Assembly: GCF_031128465.2 (NCBI RefSeq)
Contig: NZ_CP155618.1
Location: 3,090,501-3,154,500, forward strand
DNA length: 64,000 nt
Direction: 5' to 3'
Origin: Mariniflexile litorale
GTDB lineage: Bacteria > Bacteroidota > Bacteroidia > Flavobacteriales > Flavobacteriaceae
Shown piece by piece: positions 16,704-26,001 of the stretch (the first letter of the stretch is position 1; every line of letters begins with the position of its first letter). Under the pieces are notes generated by a model that was not told the origin of the DNA, searched no databases, and saw nothing but the letters and a program-made list of their open reading frames with translations. The position numbers and the translations under genes are program-made.

Positions 16704-17626
16704 CTCCCAAAGTTTCCATAATCATCCCCAATTACAATCACGCTAAGTTTTTACAGCAGCGATTAGATAGCGTATTCAATCAAACCTATCAAAATTTTGA
16801 AGTTATATTGTTAGACGATTGCAGTACAGATAATAGCCAATCTATACTGTTAGAATATGCTAAAGCCCCAAAAGTAAGTCATTGTGTATTTAATGAGGTT
16901 AATTCTCGAAGCCCATTTAAACAATGGAAAAAAGGACTTGATTTGTCCCAAGGCGATTATATTTGGATTGCAGAAAGTGACGATTATTGTGAATTGAATT
17001 TTTTAGAATGTTCTGTAAAAAGATTATTAGAGGGAACAGATATCTGTTATGCGCAAAGTTATGATGTTGATGAACATGGTAAAAATAGAAAAAATAGAGT
17101 GCTGTACACAGCACAATTTCAACCTAATATTTGTGAACAGGATTTTAATATGGAGGGTAATGTATTTAATATCAATTACTTGTTGGTTAAAAATGTAATA
17201 CCTAATGCAAGTGCAGTGGTTTTTAAACGAGACATCGTTAAAGATACATTCTTTGATGATGTACTATTAAAAATGCGCATGTGCGGAGATTGGTTATTCT
17301 GGATTCAACTATGTGCTGGTAATCATATAGCTTTTATAAGTGAGCCACTTAATTATTTCCGTTATCACGACTCTACTAGTAGAATTCATTATAATTTAGA
17401 AAAACGTAAATTACGTCTTCAAGAAGAAGCAACATTAAGAAGTTTAGTGTTTAAAAGGTTAGGTATTCTAAATAAACAACAAGAAGTGTTATTATGCAAA
17501 AACTGGTTTAATATACATGGGTTTCTTGAAGTGTTTACAAAAGCTTTTTATCGAATAAATATGGCTCAGACCTCTAGAAAAACTATATTTTTGAACTTCA
17601 TATTACAAAAATTTAAAAGTATTTAA
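16700..17626 (+). CDS. Glycosyltransferase family 2
   Basis: A 308-residue GT-A enzyme. The N-terminus reads KVSIIIPNYNHAKFLQQRLDS and then ILLDDCSTDNS, the nucleotide-binding part of GT2. The metal-binding acidic motif is ESDDYC near residue 90, and GDWLFWIQLC provides the later conserved acidic/aromatic region. The start is a TTG at 16700, which overlaps the preceding stop by 4 bp and gives the expected family N-terminus; no ATG fits. The C-terminal tail is basic and may contact the membrane. Confidence 0.88.
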   Translation: MTPKVSIIIPNYNHAKFLQQRLDSVFNQTYQNFEVILLDDCSTDNSQSILLEYAKAPKVSHCVFNEVNSRSPFKQWKKGLDLSQGDYIWIAESDDYCELNFLECSVKRLLEGTDICYAQSYDVDEHGKNRKNRVLYTAQFQPNICEQDFNMEGNVFNINYLLVKNVIPNASAVVFKRDIVKDTFFDDVLLKMRMCGDWLFWIQLCAGNHIAFISEPLNYFRYHDSTSRIHYNLEKRKLRLQEEATLRSLVFKRLGILNKQQEVLLCKNWFNIHGFLEVFTKAFYRINMAQTSRKTIFLNFILQKFKSI

Positions 17627-17630
17627 TATT

Positions 17631-18731
17631 TTGAACATCGCCATATTTTCTCCTAGCCAAAACCCATATTCAGAAACCTTTATTCAGGCGCATAAAAATG
17701 AGTTAAAGGGTCGGGTTTTTTATTATTACGGAAGAGGGAGTCAAATTAAATTAGAAGGTTATGCTCGCTTAATGCCCATATGGCGTTATAAATATTTAAT
17801 GATTTATGCTAAAATTTTTAGAAAACCAAGTCGTTTTTTATGGCAAGAACAACTATTATATAGTTTAAAACTTAATAATATCAACACTATTTTAGTCGAA
17901 TACGGAACCCACGCATATCATTTAAAGGAGCTTTTAGAAAAATCAAGGTTGCCTGTAGTAGTTCATTTTCATGGTTATGATGCCAGCGTTAGAAGCGTTA
18001 TTAAATCGTGTAACTATTATAAAGATGTTTTTGAATATGCAAAAAGAATAATTGTAGTTTCTAGAGTCATGGAAAGAGCATTATTGAGCTTGGGATGCCC
18101 AAAAGATAAATTGATTTATAATGTGTATGGACCACAAAAGATATTTGAAACCATTACTCCTCAATTTTCTAAAAAACAATTTGTTGCCATAGGGCGTTTT
18201 ACCAATAAAAAAGCACCCTATTATACGATACTTGCTTTTAAAGAAGTTATAAAGATTCATCCAGATGCTCAGTTGTTAATGGCAGGTGATGGTTTATTAT
18301 TGAATACGTGTAAAAATTTAGTTCAACATTATCAACTTAGTGAACAAGTGAAGTTTTTAGGTGTAATTACTCCAGAAATGTATAGCGATTTATTAAAAGA
18401 ATCTTTAGCCTTTGTACAGCACTCTATTACTGCAGAAGATGGTGATATGGAAGGAACGCCTTTGTCTGTTTTGGAAGCTAGTACAGCTGGACTTCCTGTT
18501 ATAGCTACAAATCATGCAGGCATACTTGATGTGATTGTAAATAACGAAACTGGCTTATTGTGTGATGAGCACGATGTTATTGGTATGACAGAGAATATGT
18601 TGCAGCTTTTAAATAATTTGGAATTAGCTAAACAACTAGGAATAGCAGGGAAAACACGTATTAAAACGCATTTTAGTTTAGAGAGGCATATAAATAATTT
18701 GAATGCTGTTTTAGACCCTGAAACAATTTAA
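17631..18731 (+). CDS. Glycosyltransferase family 4 (WcaL/AmsK-like)
   Basis: The 366-residue GT-B enzyme starts MNIAIFSPSQNPYSETFIQ, close to the opening of colanic-acid-type transferases that carry SETFI. Further motifs are VVHFHGYDAS, AIGRFTNKKAPYYTI, and in the donor site AEDGDMEGTPLSVLEASTAG around residues 266-285, then GLPVIATNHAGI. The start codon is TTG. Amino-sugar or hexose specificity cannot be decided. It follows the GT2 gene by 4 bp and is followed by an 89-bp gap. Confidence 0.9.
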   Translation: MNIAIFSPSQNPYSETFIQAHKNELKGRVFYYYGRGSQIKLEGYARLMPIWRYKYLMIYAKIFRKPSRFLWQEQLLYSLKLNNINTILVEYGTHAYHLKELLEKSRLPVVVHFHGYDASVRSVIKSCNYYKDVFEYAKRIIVVSRVMERALLSLGCPKDKLIYNVYGPQKIFETITPQFSKKQFVAIGRFTNKKAPYYTILAFKEVIKIHPDAQLLMAGDGLLLNTCKNLVQHYQLSEQVKFLGVITPEMYSDLLKESLAFVQHSITAEDGDMEGTPLSVLEASTAGLPVIATNHAGILDVIVNNETGLLCDEHDVIGMTENMLQLLNNLELAKQLGIAGKTRIKTHFSLERHINNLNAVLDPETI

Positions 18732-18820
18732 TATATATTAGTTAAATAATAATCAAGATAGACTTATTTCGGTTTCTAAATTGAATGCTTTATTTCTGAC
18801 AAATGAATTAAAATAATTAA

Positions 18821-19711
18821 ATGATGTTATTTTCCATATTAATAGCGAATTACAATAATGGTTCTTTTTTTAAAGATTGCTATGCAAGTGTAATTGTGCA
18901 AACCTATGAAAACTGGGAAGTAATAATTGTAGATGATGCTTCCACTGATAATTCTGTAGAGTTGATAAAAAAAATAATAGGCAATGACACCCGATTTAAG
19001 TTATTTACAAACAAAGAAAATAAAGGTTGTGGTTATGCTAAACATAAATGTGTCTCTTTAGCAGAAGGCGGTATTTGTGGTTTTTTAGATCCTGACGATG
19101 CATTGTTTCCTAATGCTATTACAGAAATGGTACAAATTCATAAAGAACATAATGATGTTAGTATTGTAACATCTAAATATGAATTGGTTGATTTAAAGAT
19201 GAACACTATTGAAGAAGGAAATCACGGCAGTGCCATATCTTTTGGTAAGTCGTATTTAACAAGTGGAGCAGGTGCGATGACGCATTTTGCAACCTTTAAA
19301 AAGGAAAAATATAATGTAACTGTAGGTATAGACGCAAAAATGAAAAGAGCTGTAGATCAAGATTTATATTTTAAAATGGAAGAAGTTGGAACAGTTGTTT
19401 TTTTGAATGAAGTTTTATATCGCTACAGAATACATGAACAGAGTATTTCAGCAAACGAAAATAAATTTAAGGCACATTATTGGCATTTTTATGCTATGAT
19501 AAACGCCTATAAGCGAAGAAAAAAAAATAAAATTGAAATTGATAATTTTACAAAACAAGAAATAAAAATAATAAAATCTAATTATTATATGTCTCGTTTT
19601 GCAAGAGCTAAAAAAAATAACAATCATTGTGTAAAGCGTTATTTTTTGTTAAAAGCTATTGTTACATTTCCTAGTTATAATTTGAAACATAAATTAAAAT
19701 CTCTTTTTTAA
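18821..19711 (+). CDS. Glycosyltransferase family 2
   Basis: The 296-residue GT-A protein has FSILIANYNNGSFFKDCYAS, then IIVDDASTDNS, then GFLDPDDALF near residue 89 as the DxD-type motif, and AVDQDLYFKMEEVG in the acceptor region. Alternative ATGs at 18821 and 18824 are adjacent. The 89-bp gap before it is one of the longest inside the locus, but I see no exact -7 promoter motif there. The C-terminal 60 residues are Lys/Asn-rich and variable. Confidence 0.87.
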   Translation: MMLFSILIANYNNGSFFKDCYASVIVQTYENWEVIIVDDASTDNSVELIKKIIGNDTRFKLFTNKENKGCGYAKHKCVSLAEGGICGFLDPDDALFPNAITEMVQIHKEHNDVSIVTSKYELVDLKMNTIEEGNHGSAISFGKSYLTSGAGAMTHFATFKKEKYNVTVGIDAKMKRAVDQDLYFKMEEVGTVVFLNEVLYRYRIHEQSISANENKFKAHYWHFYAMINAYKRRKKNKIEIDNFTKQEIKIIKSNYYMSRFARAKKNNNHCVKRYFLLKAIVTFPSYNLKHKLKSLF

Positions 19712-19738
19712 GAGTAAATATAAAATTAAGAGTAAAAA

Positions 19739-20623
19739 ATGAGAAACCTTCTATATACACTTATTAATAAGCTGGGGTATCGGATAGTAAATAAAAACAA
19801 AGAAAGGGCACAATTAATGCTTCCTTTGAAAAAATATGGTATCAAAAAGAATTTTAATATTCTTTTTCAATCTAAATATTACATTCAAAATTTAGAAAAT
19901 AAATTTAAAGACCTCACTATTGTTAATCATAAAGAGGGATTTTTAGTTGGGTTTTTAGATCTTAATATTTATGTGGAAAGTGAAGAAGAATTTCATATTC
20001 TAAATGAAATTTTTGTTAGGAATGATTATGATTTTATTACAGGCTCTAAATCCATTCTCATAGATATCGGAGCCAATATTGGTATAACCTCACTTTTCTT
20101 TTCAAGATTAGATTTTGTAGATAGAATTTATGCGTTCGAACCCGTAAAAGACACTTTTGAGCTAGCACAATATAATTTTAGTTTAAATGATAAAATTCAA
20201 AAAATAGCAACAATAAAAAATATAGGATTAGGTAGTAATAGCCGTAAAGAACTGTTTTTATTTGATAAAAATTGCAAAGGAAATACAGGTCTTCGAGGAA
20301 AATCAAGTCCTAGCTATCGAAATAATATAAGTGCTAAAGAAAGGGAAGTTCAAATAGAATCGGCAACATTTGAAATTGGGAGTATTATAGCAGAAAATAG
20401 CAACAGAAAAGTGATTGTAAAAATGGATTGTGAAGGAGGAGAATATGAAATTTTAGAAGATCTTTTTCAATCTGGAATGATTGATAAAATTGATGTGTTA
20501 CTTTTGGAGTGGCACGATAAAGGATCTAAAGTTATAGAAGATATGTTAATTCATTCTGGTTTTGATTATTTTTCAAGACATTACGATGCTTTAACCGGAA
20601 TGATTTATGCCTTTAAAAAATAA
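19739..20623 (+). CDS. FkbM family methyltransferase
   Basis: The 294-residue protein shows the FkbM pattern: a SAM motif I reading LIDIGANIGITSLFFSR (about residues 103-119), IYAFEPVKDTFELAQYN, and near the C-terminus IVKMDCEGGEYEILED followed by LLLEWHDKG. FkbM enzymes O-methylate sugars and polyketides. Residues 1-70 form a less conserved N-terminal extension. A second FkbM protein lies at 36142; the two are only generally similar, so they may methylate different residues. Confidence 0.9.
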   Translation: MRNLLYTLINKLGYRIVNKNKERAQLMLPLKKYGIKKNFNILFQSKYYIQNLENKFKDLTIVNHKEGFLVGFLDLNIYVESEEEFHILNEIFVRNDYDFITGSKSILIDIGANIGITSLFFSRLDFVDRIYAFEPVKDTFELAQYNFSLNDKIQKIATIKNIGLGSNSRKELFLFDKNCKGNTGLRGKSSPSYRNNISAKEREVQIESATFEIGSIIAENSNRKVIVKMDCEGGEYEILEDLFQSGMIDKIDVLLLEWHDKGSKVIEDMLIHSGFDYFSRHYDALTGMIYAFKK

Positions 20624-20662
20624 TAATTCAGAAAATAAAAATTGATCTTAAAATTATAGCTT

Positions 20663-21613
20663 GTGCCATTTTCGTTATCCATAATAATTCCAGTTTACAA
20701 TGCAGAACGTTTTATAGCAAAAGCCGTTGAATCTGCATGTGAACAATCTGAAGTAACCGAAATTGTCGTGGTTAATGATGGTAGTACCGATGCTACTCAA
20801 GAGATAGTTACTCAAATGCAAAATGCAGATAAAAGAATTAAATTATACCACCATCCCAAAAAAGTTAATAAAGGACGATCTGCAAGCAGAAATTTAGGAA
20901 TACAAAAGGCTTCAGGTAAATGTATAGCTTTTCTGGATGCTGATGATTATTTTTTACCAAATCGATTTGTAAATGATTTTAGGTTGTTTCAAGAAAATCC
21001 AAATTGCGATGGTGTTTATAATGCAGTAGGCTTTCATTTTTATAGACCAGCAACCGAATTAGAATTAAAAACACATCAACTTTATACCGTAACTCAAAAA
21101 GTAGCACCTGAAACATTATTTAAAAATTTATTATACGGGAAATGCGGCCATTTTCATATTGATGGACTTACAATTAAAAAAAGTATTTTTGAAGACACAG
21201 GATTATTTGATGAATCATTAATTGTTGCCGAAGACACCGATATATTTTGGAAAATGGCCATTAAAAGCCGATTAGAAACAGGAATTATAAATAAGCCGCT
21301 AGCCATACGGGGTGTACACGAGGAAAATATTTTTGTTAATGAAGCCTTGTATAAAGTTTACAATATAAAAATGCACGAAGGGATAGCCATTTGGTGCAGT
21401 AAAAATCATGTTAGTAATGCTGTTGTTGATGATGTTTTGAAATGGATATGGATGCTAAAATACAAACAGCAAAATAAATTACATCAAGATATTACAGCTT
21501 GGGCACGATTTTTTTTCTCACAACCTCAGTTGTTATTTACCAAGTTTAGCATTAAATATTTCCCTATAATTAGGTATAGACAAATGCTTTTTCCATTTTT
21601 GTATAGACGATAA
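20663..21613 (+). CDS. Glycosyltransferase family 2
   Basis: The 316-residue GT-A enzyme has FSLSIIIPVYNAERFIAKAV, EIVVVNDGSTDAT and CIAFLDADDYFLPNRF (DAD near residue 92), plus VAEDTDIFWKMAIKS as the ED motif of the acceptor side. The start is a GTG at 20663, selected because it restores the usual N-terminus and no ATG is nearby. It begins a run of GT2 genes reaching to 24124. Confidence 0.88.
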   Translation: MPFSLSIIIPVYNAERFIAKAVESACEQSEVTEIVVVNDGSTDATQEIVTQMQNADKRIKLYHHPKKVNKGRSASRNLGIQKASGKCIAFLDADDYFLPNRFVNDFRLFQENPNCDGVYNAVGFHFYRPATELELKTHQLYTVTQKVAPETLFKNLLYGKCGHFHIDGLTIKKSIFEDTGLFDESLIVAEDTDIFWKMAIKSRLETGIINKPLAIRGVHEENIFVNEALYKVYNIKMHEGIAIWCSKNHVSNAVVDDVLKWIWMLKYKQQNKLHQDITAWARFFFSQPQLLFTKFSIKYFPIIRYRQMLFPFLYRR

Positions 21614-21639
21614 TAAAATTGTAATTTTCTAAGACTACA

Positions 21640-22488
21640 ATGACAAACTCAAAAAGTAATGTAACTGCAATTATTCCCTGTTATAATGATGGGCAATACA
21701 TTATGCAGGCATTAGAATCTTTGTACAATCAAACATTGTTACCAGAGCAGATTATTATTGTTGATGATGGCTCTAATGAAGCAACTAGAAATGTTTTAAA
21801 ACAAATAGAGCATCCTGGCGTGCATATTGTTTATCAGGAAAATAAGGGTGTCAGTCATGCCCGAAATACAGTTATAAGACTAGCACAAACAGACTTTATT
21901 TTAAACTTAGATGCCGATGATTATTATGAACCCACTTTTATTGAAAAGGCTGTTAATGTTTTAAATGCTAATAAGCAACTTGTCGCGGTAAGTAGTTATT
22001 GTAGTAAATTTTATGGAGGTAAGACAATAGAAATTTTAAAACCTTTAGGAGGAAGTCTTACGGATTTTATTGTTATTAATAATTGCACCGCAAATACTAT
22101 GTTTAGAAAGCTATCTTGGAATACTGTAGGTGGGTTTGATGAGAAAATGCAAGGTGGTTATGAAGATTGGGAATTTTGGATTGCTGTTTTAAAACTAGGA
22201 GGAACTATTCATATCATAAAAGAAGTCTTGTCTCATTATAGGGTGAAGAAGTTTTCAAGAGACCAAAAGGCGTTACAAAATCATGATTTAGAGTTAAGGC
22301 AATATATCTATTTAAAACATAAAGAAGTTTATGAAAAGCATCTTGATTTTTATGTTTTTCAATTATTAAGACAAAATTCACTTTTAAGAAATAGCATATA
22401 CAAAGTGAAAAATTCAAAGGAGTATAACATAGGGTCATTGTTTTTTGCGCCTTTACGTTACTTAAAAAATAAAGTTGTAAAAAGATGA
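21640..22488 (+). CDS. Glycosyltransferase family 2
   Basis: The 282-residue protein has VTAIIPCYNDGQYIMQALES, IIIVDDGSNEAT, FILNLDADDYYEP (DAD near residue 90) and GGYEDWEFWIAVLKLGG. The last motif and the following basic segment are shared with the genes at 22485 and 25168, showing that these three are paralogues. It overlaps the next gene by 4 bp (ATGA). It should transfer a sugar from a nucleotide donor in the cytoplasm. Confidence 0.88.
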   Translation: MTNSKSNVTAIIPCYNDGQYIMQALESLYNQTLLPEQIIIVDDGSNEATRNVLKQIEHPGVHIVYQENKGVSHARNTVIRLAQTDFILNLDADDYYEPTFIEKAVNVLNANKQLVAVSSYCSKFYGGKTIEILKPLGGSLTDFIVINNCTANTMFRKLSWNTVGGFDEKMQGGYEDWEFWIAVLKLGGTIHIIKEVLSHYRVKKFSRDQKALQNHDLELRQYIYLKHKEVYEKHLDFYVFQLLRQNSLLRNSIYKVKNSKEYNIGSLFFAPLRYLKNKVVKR

Positions 22489-23348
22489 GTGTTTTGGTGT
22501 CTATAATTGTTCCCTGTTATAATCAAGCTCATTATTTAAGTGAAGCCTTGCAATCTGTTTTGGAACAAACCTATATTAATTGGGAATGTATTATTGTAAA
22601 TGATGGTAGTCCTGACAATACAGAGCATATAGCTAAACAATGGCTAGAGAAAGATGCTCGATTTAAATATGTATATCAAGAAAATGGTGGTTTGCCTTCA
22701 GCAAGGAATTTTGGTATAAAAAAGAGTTTAGGAGTATTAATTTTACCCTTGGATGCCGATGATATTTTACATCCAGATTATCTAAAAAAAACAGTTCCTG
22801 TACTAAATAAAAATAGTGATTTAGGAATTGTATCTTGTTATCGTTATTTTTTTACAGGAAATAAATCAAACATTATAAAGGAATATAAAGCCTCAGGCTC
22901 AAATTATCTAGATTTAATGTTTGAAAACAAATTAATGCCCTCTTCAATATATAGGAGAACTTGTTGGGAGGAAGTAGGAGGCTACGATGAAACCATGAAA
23001 AAGGGATTTGAAGATTGGGAATTTTGGTTGAATGTTACCAAAAGAGGCTGGAAATTTCAATTTGTTGAAGCATTTTTATTTTATTATAGAAAGGCTAAAA
23101 AATCTATGCTCGTAGATACTATTAACAACCACTCTGAAGCTAATATAGAGTATATTTTTCGCAAACACAAAGAACTCTATACAAAACATTTTGACAACAC
23201 GGCCGAAGTGCTTTTTTATTATATAAAAACCCATCGTTTGGGAAAAATGAAAATTAAGAATTCATTGGAATATAAAATAGGAAAAGGGGTGATGAAGCCT
23301 TTTAGAATAGTTTATAAATTATTGTCACAAGCAAATAAAAAAGAATGA
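22485..23348 (+). CDS. Glycosyltransferase family 2
   Basis: A 287-residue GT-A enzyme with VSIIVPCYNQAHYLSEALQS, IIVNDGSPDNTEHIAKQW, LPLDADDILHPDY (DAD near residue 88) and GFEDWEFWLNVTKRGW. The first 95 residues closely resemble those of the protein at 25168, which points to duplication inside the locus. It starts within the stop codon of the previous gene and ends overlapping the next by 4 bp, so translation is probably coupled. Confidence 0.88.
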   Translation: MSVLVSIIVPCYNQAHYLSEALQSVLEQTYINWECIIVNDGSPDNTEHIAKQWLEKDARFKYVYQENGGLPSARNFGIKKSLGVLILPLDADDILHPDYLKKTVPVLNKNSDLGIVSCYRYFFTGNKSNIIKEYKASGSNYLDLMFENKLMPSSIYRRTCWEEVGGYDETMKKGFEDWEFWLNVTKRGWKFQFVEAFLFYYRKAKKSMLVDTINNHSEANIEYIFRKHKELYTKHFDNTAEVLFYYIKTHRLGKMKIKNSLEYKIGKGVMKPFRIVYKLLSQANKKE

Positions 23349-24124
23349 TTTCAGTTGTTATTAGAAATAAAAATCAAGCGGATGCTTTGCAGTTTTTGTT
23401 GAAAAATTTAACAGAACGCTACGCCGATGATGTTAATGAAATTATAGTGCTAGACAACCTATCTACCGATGCAAGTTTATCCATAGCAACCCAATATCAT
23501 GCTCGTATTGTCACTATAGAGCAGTATAGTTTTGGAGGAAGTGCTAATATATGTGCCAAAGAAGCTAAAAACCCTATCATAGTCATTTTTAGTGCACATT
23601 CCTATCCTGTAAGTCACGATTTTTTCAAATTGATAAAGGCAAAGTTTCAAGAAAACCCTAATTTGGCAGGACTACGATGCCTGCATCAACCCAACGATTA
23701 TAAAAATTACATCAATAACATTTCTGCAAAACAAGATCCCAATAAATCAGGATTGATATTTTCGGGTTCTGCCTTTAGTAGAACTGTGTGGGAGCAACAT
23801 CCTTTTAGGGAAGATGTACCGACTTTTGAGGATAAAGAATGGACAATAAGGGTTTTAAATGCGGGTTATGATATTGATTTTGTGCCATCTATTTTTGCTT
23901 ATGATGTTAAACGTACTAAAAAACAATTGTTTTTTAGGTTTAAAAATGATGTGGTAGGCAATTACCAATTGTGGCATCAAGATGTTAGTTTTTTTCAAGC
24001 CTCAAAAGGATTGTTAGGGAGTTTAAGTAACAATATGAAGCATTTTTTAGTAGAGGTAAAGTATGCGTTTTTACGTTTTTTCTATTTGATAAAGTTTATA
24101 ATGAATAAACCGAAGCAATTTTAA
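23345..24124 (+). CDS. Divergent glycosyltransferase family 2 protein
   Basis: The 259-residue protein begins MISVVIRNKNQADALQFLL and has IIVLDNLSTDASLSIA, which fits GT2. At the place of the usual DxD there is IVIFSAHSYPVS, without the acidic pair; the later FEDKEWTIRVLNAGY does keep the acidic motif. This arrangement resembles rhamnosyltransferase-like GT2 members, in which the motif varies. The start overlaps the previous stop by 4 bp. Family level is fairly sure; whether it needs a metal ion is open. Confidence 0.75.
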   Translation: MISVVIRNKNQADALQFLLKNLTERYADDVNEIIVLDNLSTDASLSIATQYHARIVTIEQYSFGGSANICAKEAKNPIIVIFSAHSYPVSHDFFKLIKAKFQENPNLAGLRCLHQPNDYKNYINNISAKQDPNKSGLIFSGSAFSRTVWEQHPFREDVPTFEDKEWTIRVLNAGYDIDFVPSIFAYDVKRTKKQLFFRFKNDVVGNYQLWHQDVSFFQASKGLLGSLSNNMKHFLVEVKYAFLRFFYLIKFIMNKPKQF

Positions 24125-24126
24125 GA

Positions 24127-25158
24127 ATGGTAAAAAGAATAAAAAATAATAATTTTGATTTTTTGCGTTTTTTGTTTGCAATTTTTGTTGTTATTTCACA
24201 TGCTTATGCCTTATCTGGAGGTGCCGAAGAAAACACAGGGATTAATAAATTATCCAATGGGCAATTATCTTTTTCTCAAATAGGATTAAGTGGTTTTTTT
24301 ATTATTAGTGGGTATTTTATTTTTCAAAGTTTACAAAGAAGTAAAAGCCTTTTAATATATTATAAAAAGCGATTTTTAAGAATTTTTCCGGCACTTGTTG
24401 TCGTTTTATGTCTTTCATTAATTTTAGTAGCATTTGTCTATACTGGTGAGGTTTCTTTTTTTAAAAATAAAGAAGTATATACCTATATACCTTATAATGT
24501 AAGTTTATATGGATTTCAATCGAGTATACAAGGTGTTTTTGATACCAATACATACCGTTCCATAAATGGTTCGCTTTGGTCTATTAGATATGAGTTTAGC
24601 TTGTACATTGCTCTGTCTTTTCTTTTTTTTATTAGAAACAAAAAGTGGATTATTTCGTATGTATTAAGCTTAACTTTTTTCGTTTTTTACATACTATATA
24701 ATTTTTATCTACCTAAGTTTGCAGGTGCTAGTTTTATGAATTTATTAGGGTTACATATACTCAATTTAGGAACTTTCTTCATAGCAGGTAGTGTGTTAGC
24801 CTCCTTGCAATTAGAAACTTTTAAAAATAAAAAGACATTATTGTTTGTTGCTGTAAGTATCTTTCTTTGTTCGCCTTATTTTAATTATTATGATTTAGTA
24901 AATTATATAGTTTTGCCTTTTTTAATATTATTAATAGGGTTTGTTCCTTTTATAGGATTGAAAGACTTTTTTAAATTAGGAGATGCCTCCTATGGTATTT
25001 ATATTTATAGTTTTCCTATCCAGCAAACCTTGATGTGGTTTTTTAAAATGAATACTTATACATTAATGCTATATTCCATTTTTTTATCAATTGGGTTTGG
25101 TTTTTTATCTTGGCATTTAATTGAAAAACAGGCATTGAAATTAAAACAAAACGTTTAA
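24127..25158 (+). CDS. Acyltransferase 3 family membrane protein
   Basis: The 343-residue membrane protein opens with NFDFLRFLFAIFVVISHAYA, placing the family histidine at residue 25, and has ISGYFIFQSLQRSKSL, RFLRIFPALVVVL and GSLWSIRYEFSLYIAL, the acyltransferase-3 signature order. Around ten hydrophobic segments are visible. It probably acetylates a sugar of the polysaccharide. Compared with the first copy at 11121 it is 44 residues shorter and clearly divergent, which suggests a different acceptor position. Confidence 0.9.
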   Translation: MVKRIKNNNFDFLRFLFAIFVVISHAYALSGGAEENTGINKLSNGQLSFSQIGLSGFFIISGYFIFQSLQRSKSLLIYYKKRFLRIFPALVVVLCLSLILVAFVYTGEVSFFKNKEVYTYIPYNVSLYGFQSSIQGVFDTNTYRSINGSLWSIRYEFSLYIALSFLFFIRNKKWIISYVLSLTFFVFYILYNFYLPKFAGASFMNLLGLHILNLGTFFIAGSVLASLQLETFKNKKTLLFVAVSIFLCSPYFNYYDLVNYIVLPFLILLIGFVPFIGLKDFFKLGDASYGIYIYSFPIQQTLMWFFKMNTYTLMLYSIFLSIGFGFLSWHLIEKQALKLKQNV

Positions 25159-25167
25159 AATAAGTTG

Positions 25168-25992
25168 ATGAGCCAATTAGTATCCATAATAGTACCATGT
25201 TACAATCAAGCGCTGTATTTGGATGATGCATTGCAGTCAGTGATGAATCAAAGTTATCAAGAATGGGAATGTATTATTGTTGATGATGGTAGTCCTGATA
25301 ATACAGAACAAATAGCTAAAGAATGGTTGGCAAAAGACATTCGTTTTAAATATATTAATAAAAAAAACGGAGGGATATGTAGTGCACGTAATTTAGGAAT
25401 TACTGAAGCAGATGGAGAATTTATATTGCCTTTAGATGCCGATGATAAAATTGGTAGTGATTATTTGAAATTAACTATTAATGAATTTCTAAAAGACCCA
25501 ACCCTTAAAGTAGTGTATACTAAGGCAGAAAAATTTGGTTCTGAATCTGGAGTTTGGAATTTACCCGTATTTGATATTTCTAAATTAGGTTTATATAACA
25601 TGATTTTTTGCTCAGCGCTTTATAGAAAAACGGAATGGGAACGTGTAGGAGGTTATGATCTAAATATGGTATTAGGTCTTGAAGATTGGGAATTTTGGAT
25701 TGCAGTATTAAAAAATGGAGGCCATGTATCTCAATTAGATTACGTAGGTTTTTATTATAGAATAAAAGAAAAATCAAGACATACAAATTTGGATGTTTCA
25801 GACAAAAAGGAGTTGTATAACTATTTAAGCATTAAACATGCTGATTTTTATGTAAAGCACCAGGGCTCATTCATTACTTTAAATTCTGAAATAGAGGCGC
25901 TAAAAAAAATGAAACTATTAAAAGGTAGAAAAAAGGTATTAAACTTATTTTGTAAAACCTTTTTTGGTTTTTATATTTTTAAACATAATTAG
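25168..25992 (+). CDS. Glycosyltransferase family 2
   Basis: From the ATG at 25168 the protein has 274 residues; an in-frame TTG at 25165 adds one residue. Motifs are VSIIVPCYNQALYLDDALQS, IIVDDGSPDNTEQIAKEW, LPLDADDKIGSDY (DAD near 89-92), and GLEDWEFWIAVLKNGG. It is the closest paralogue of the protein at 22485, particularly in residues 1-95, while the acceptor half differs. This suggests a duplication followed by a change in acceptor. Confidence 0.88.
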   Translation: MSQLVSIIVPCYNQALYLDDALQSVMNQSYQEWECIIVDDGSPDNTEQIAKEWLAKDIRFKYINKKNGGICSARNLGITEADGEFILPLDADDKIGSDYLKLTINEFLKDPTLKVVYTKAEKFGSESGVWNLPVFDISKLGLYNMIFCSALYRKTEWERVGGYDLNMVLGLEDWEFWIAVLKNGGHVSQLDYVGFYYRIKEKSRHTNLDVSDKKELYNYLSIKHADFYVKHQGSFITLNSEIEALKKMKLLKGRKKVLNLFCKTFFGFYIFKHN

Positions 25993-26001
25993 AAATTTTA
26001 A

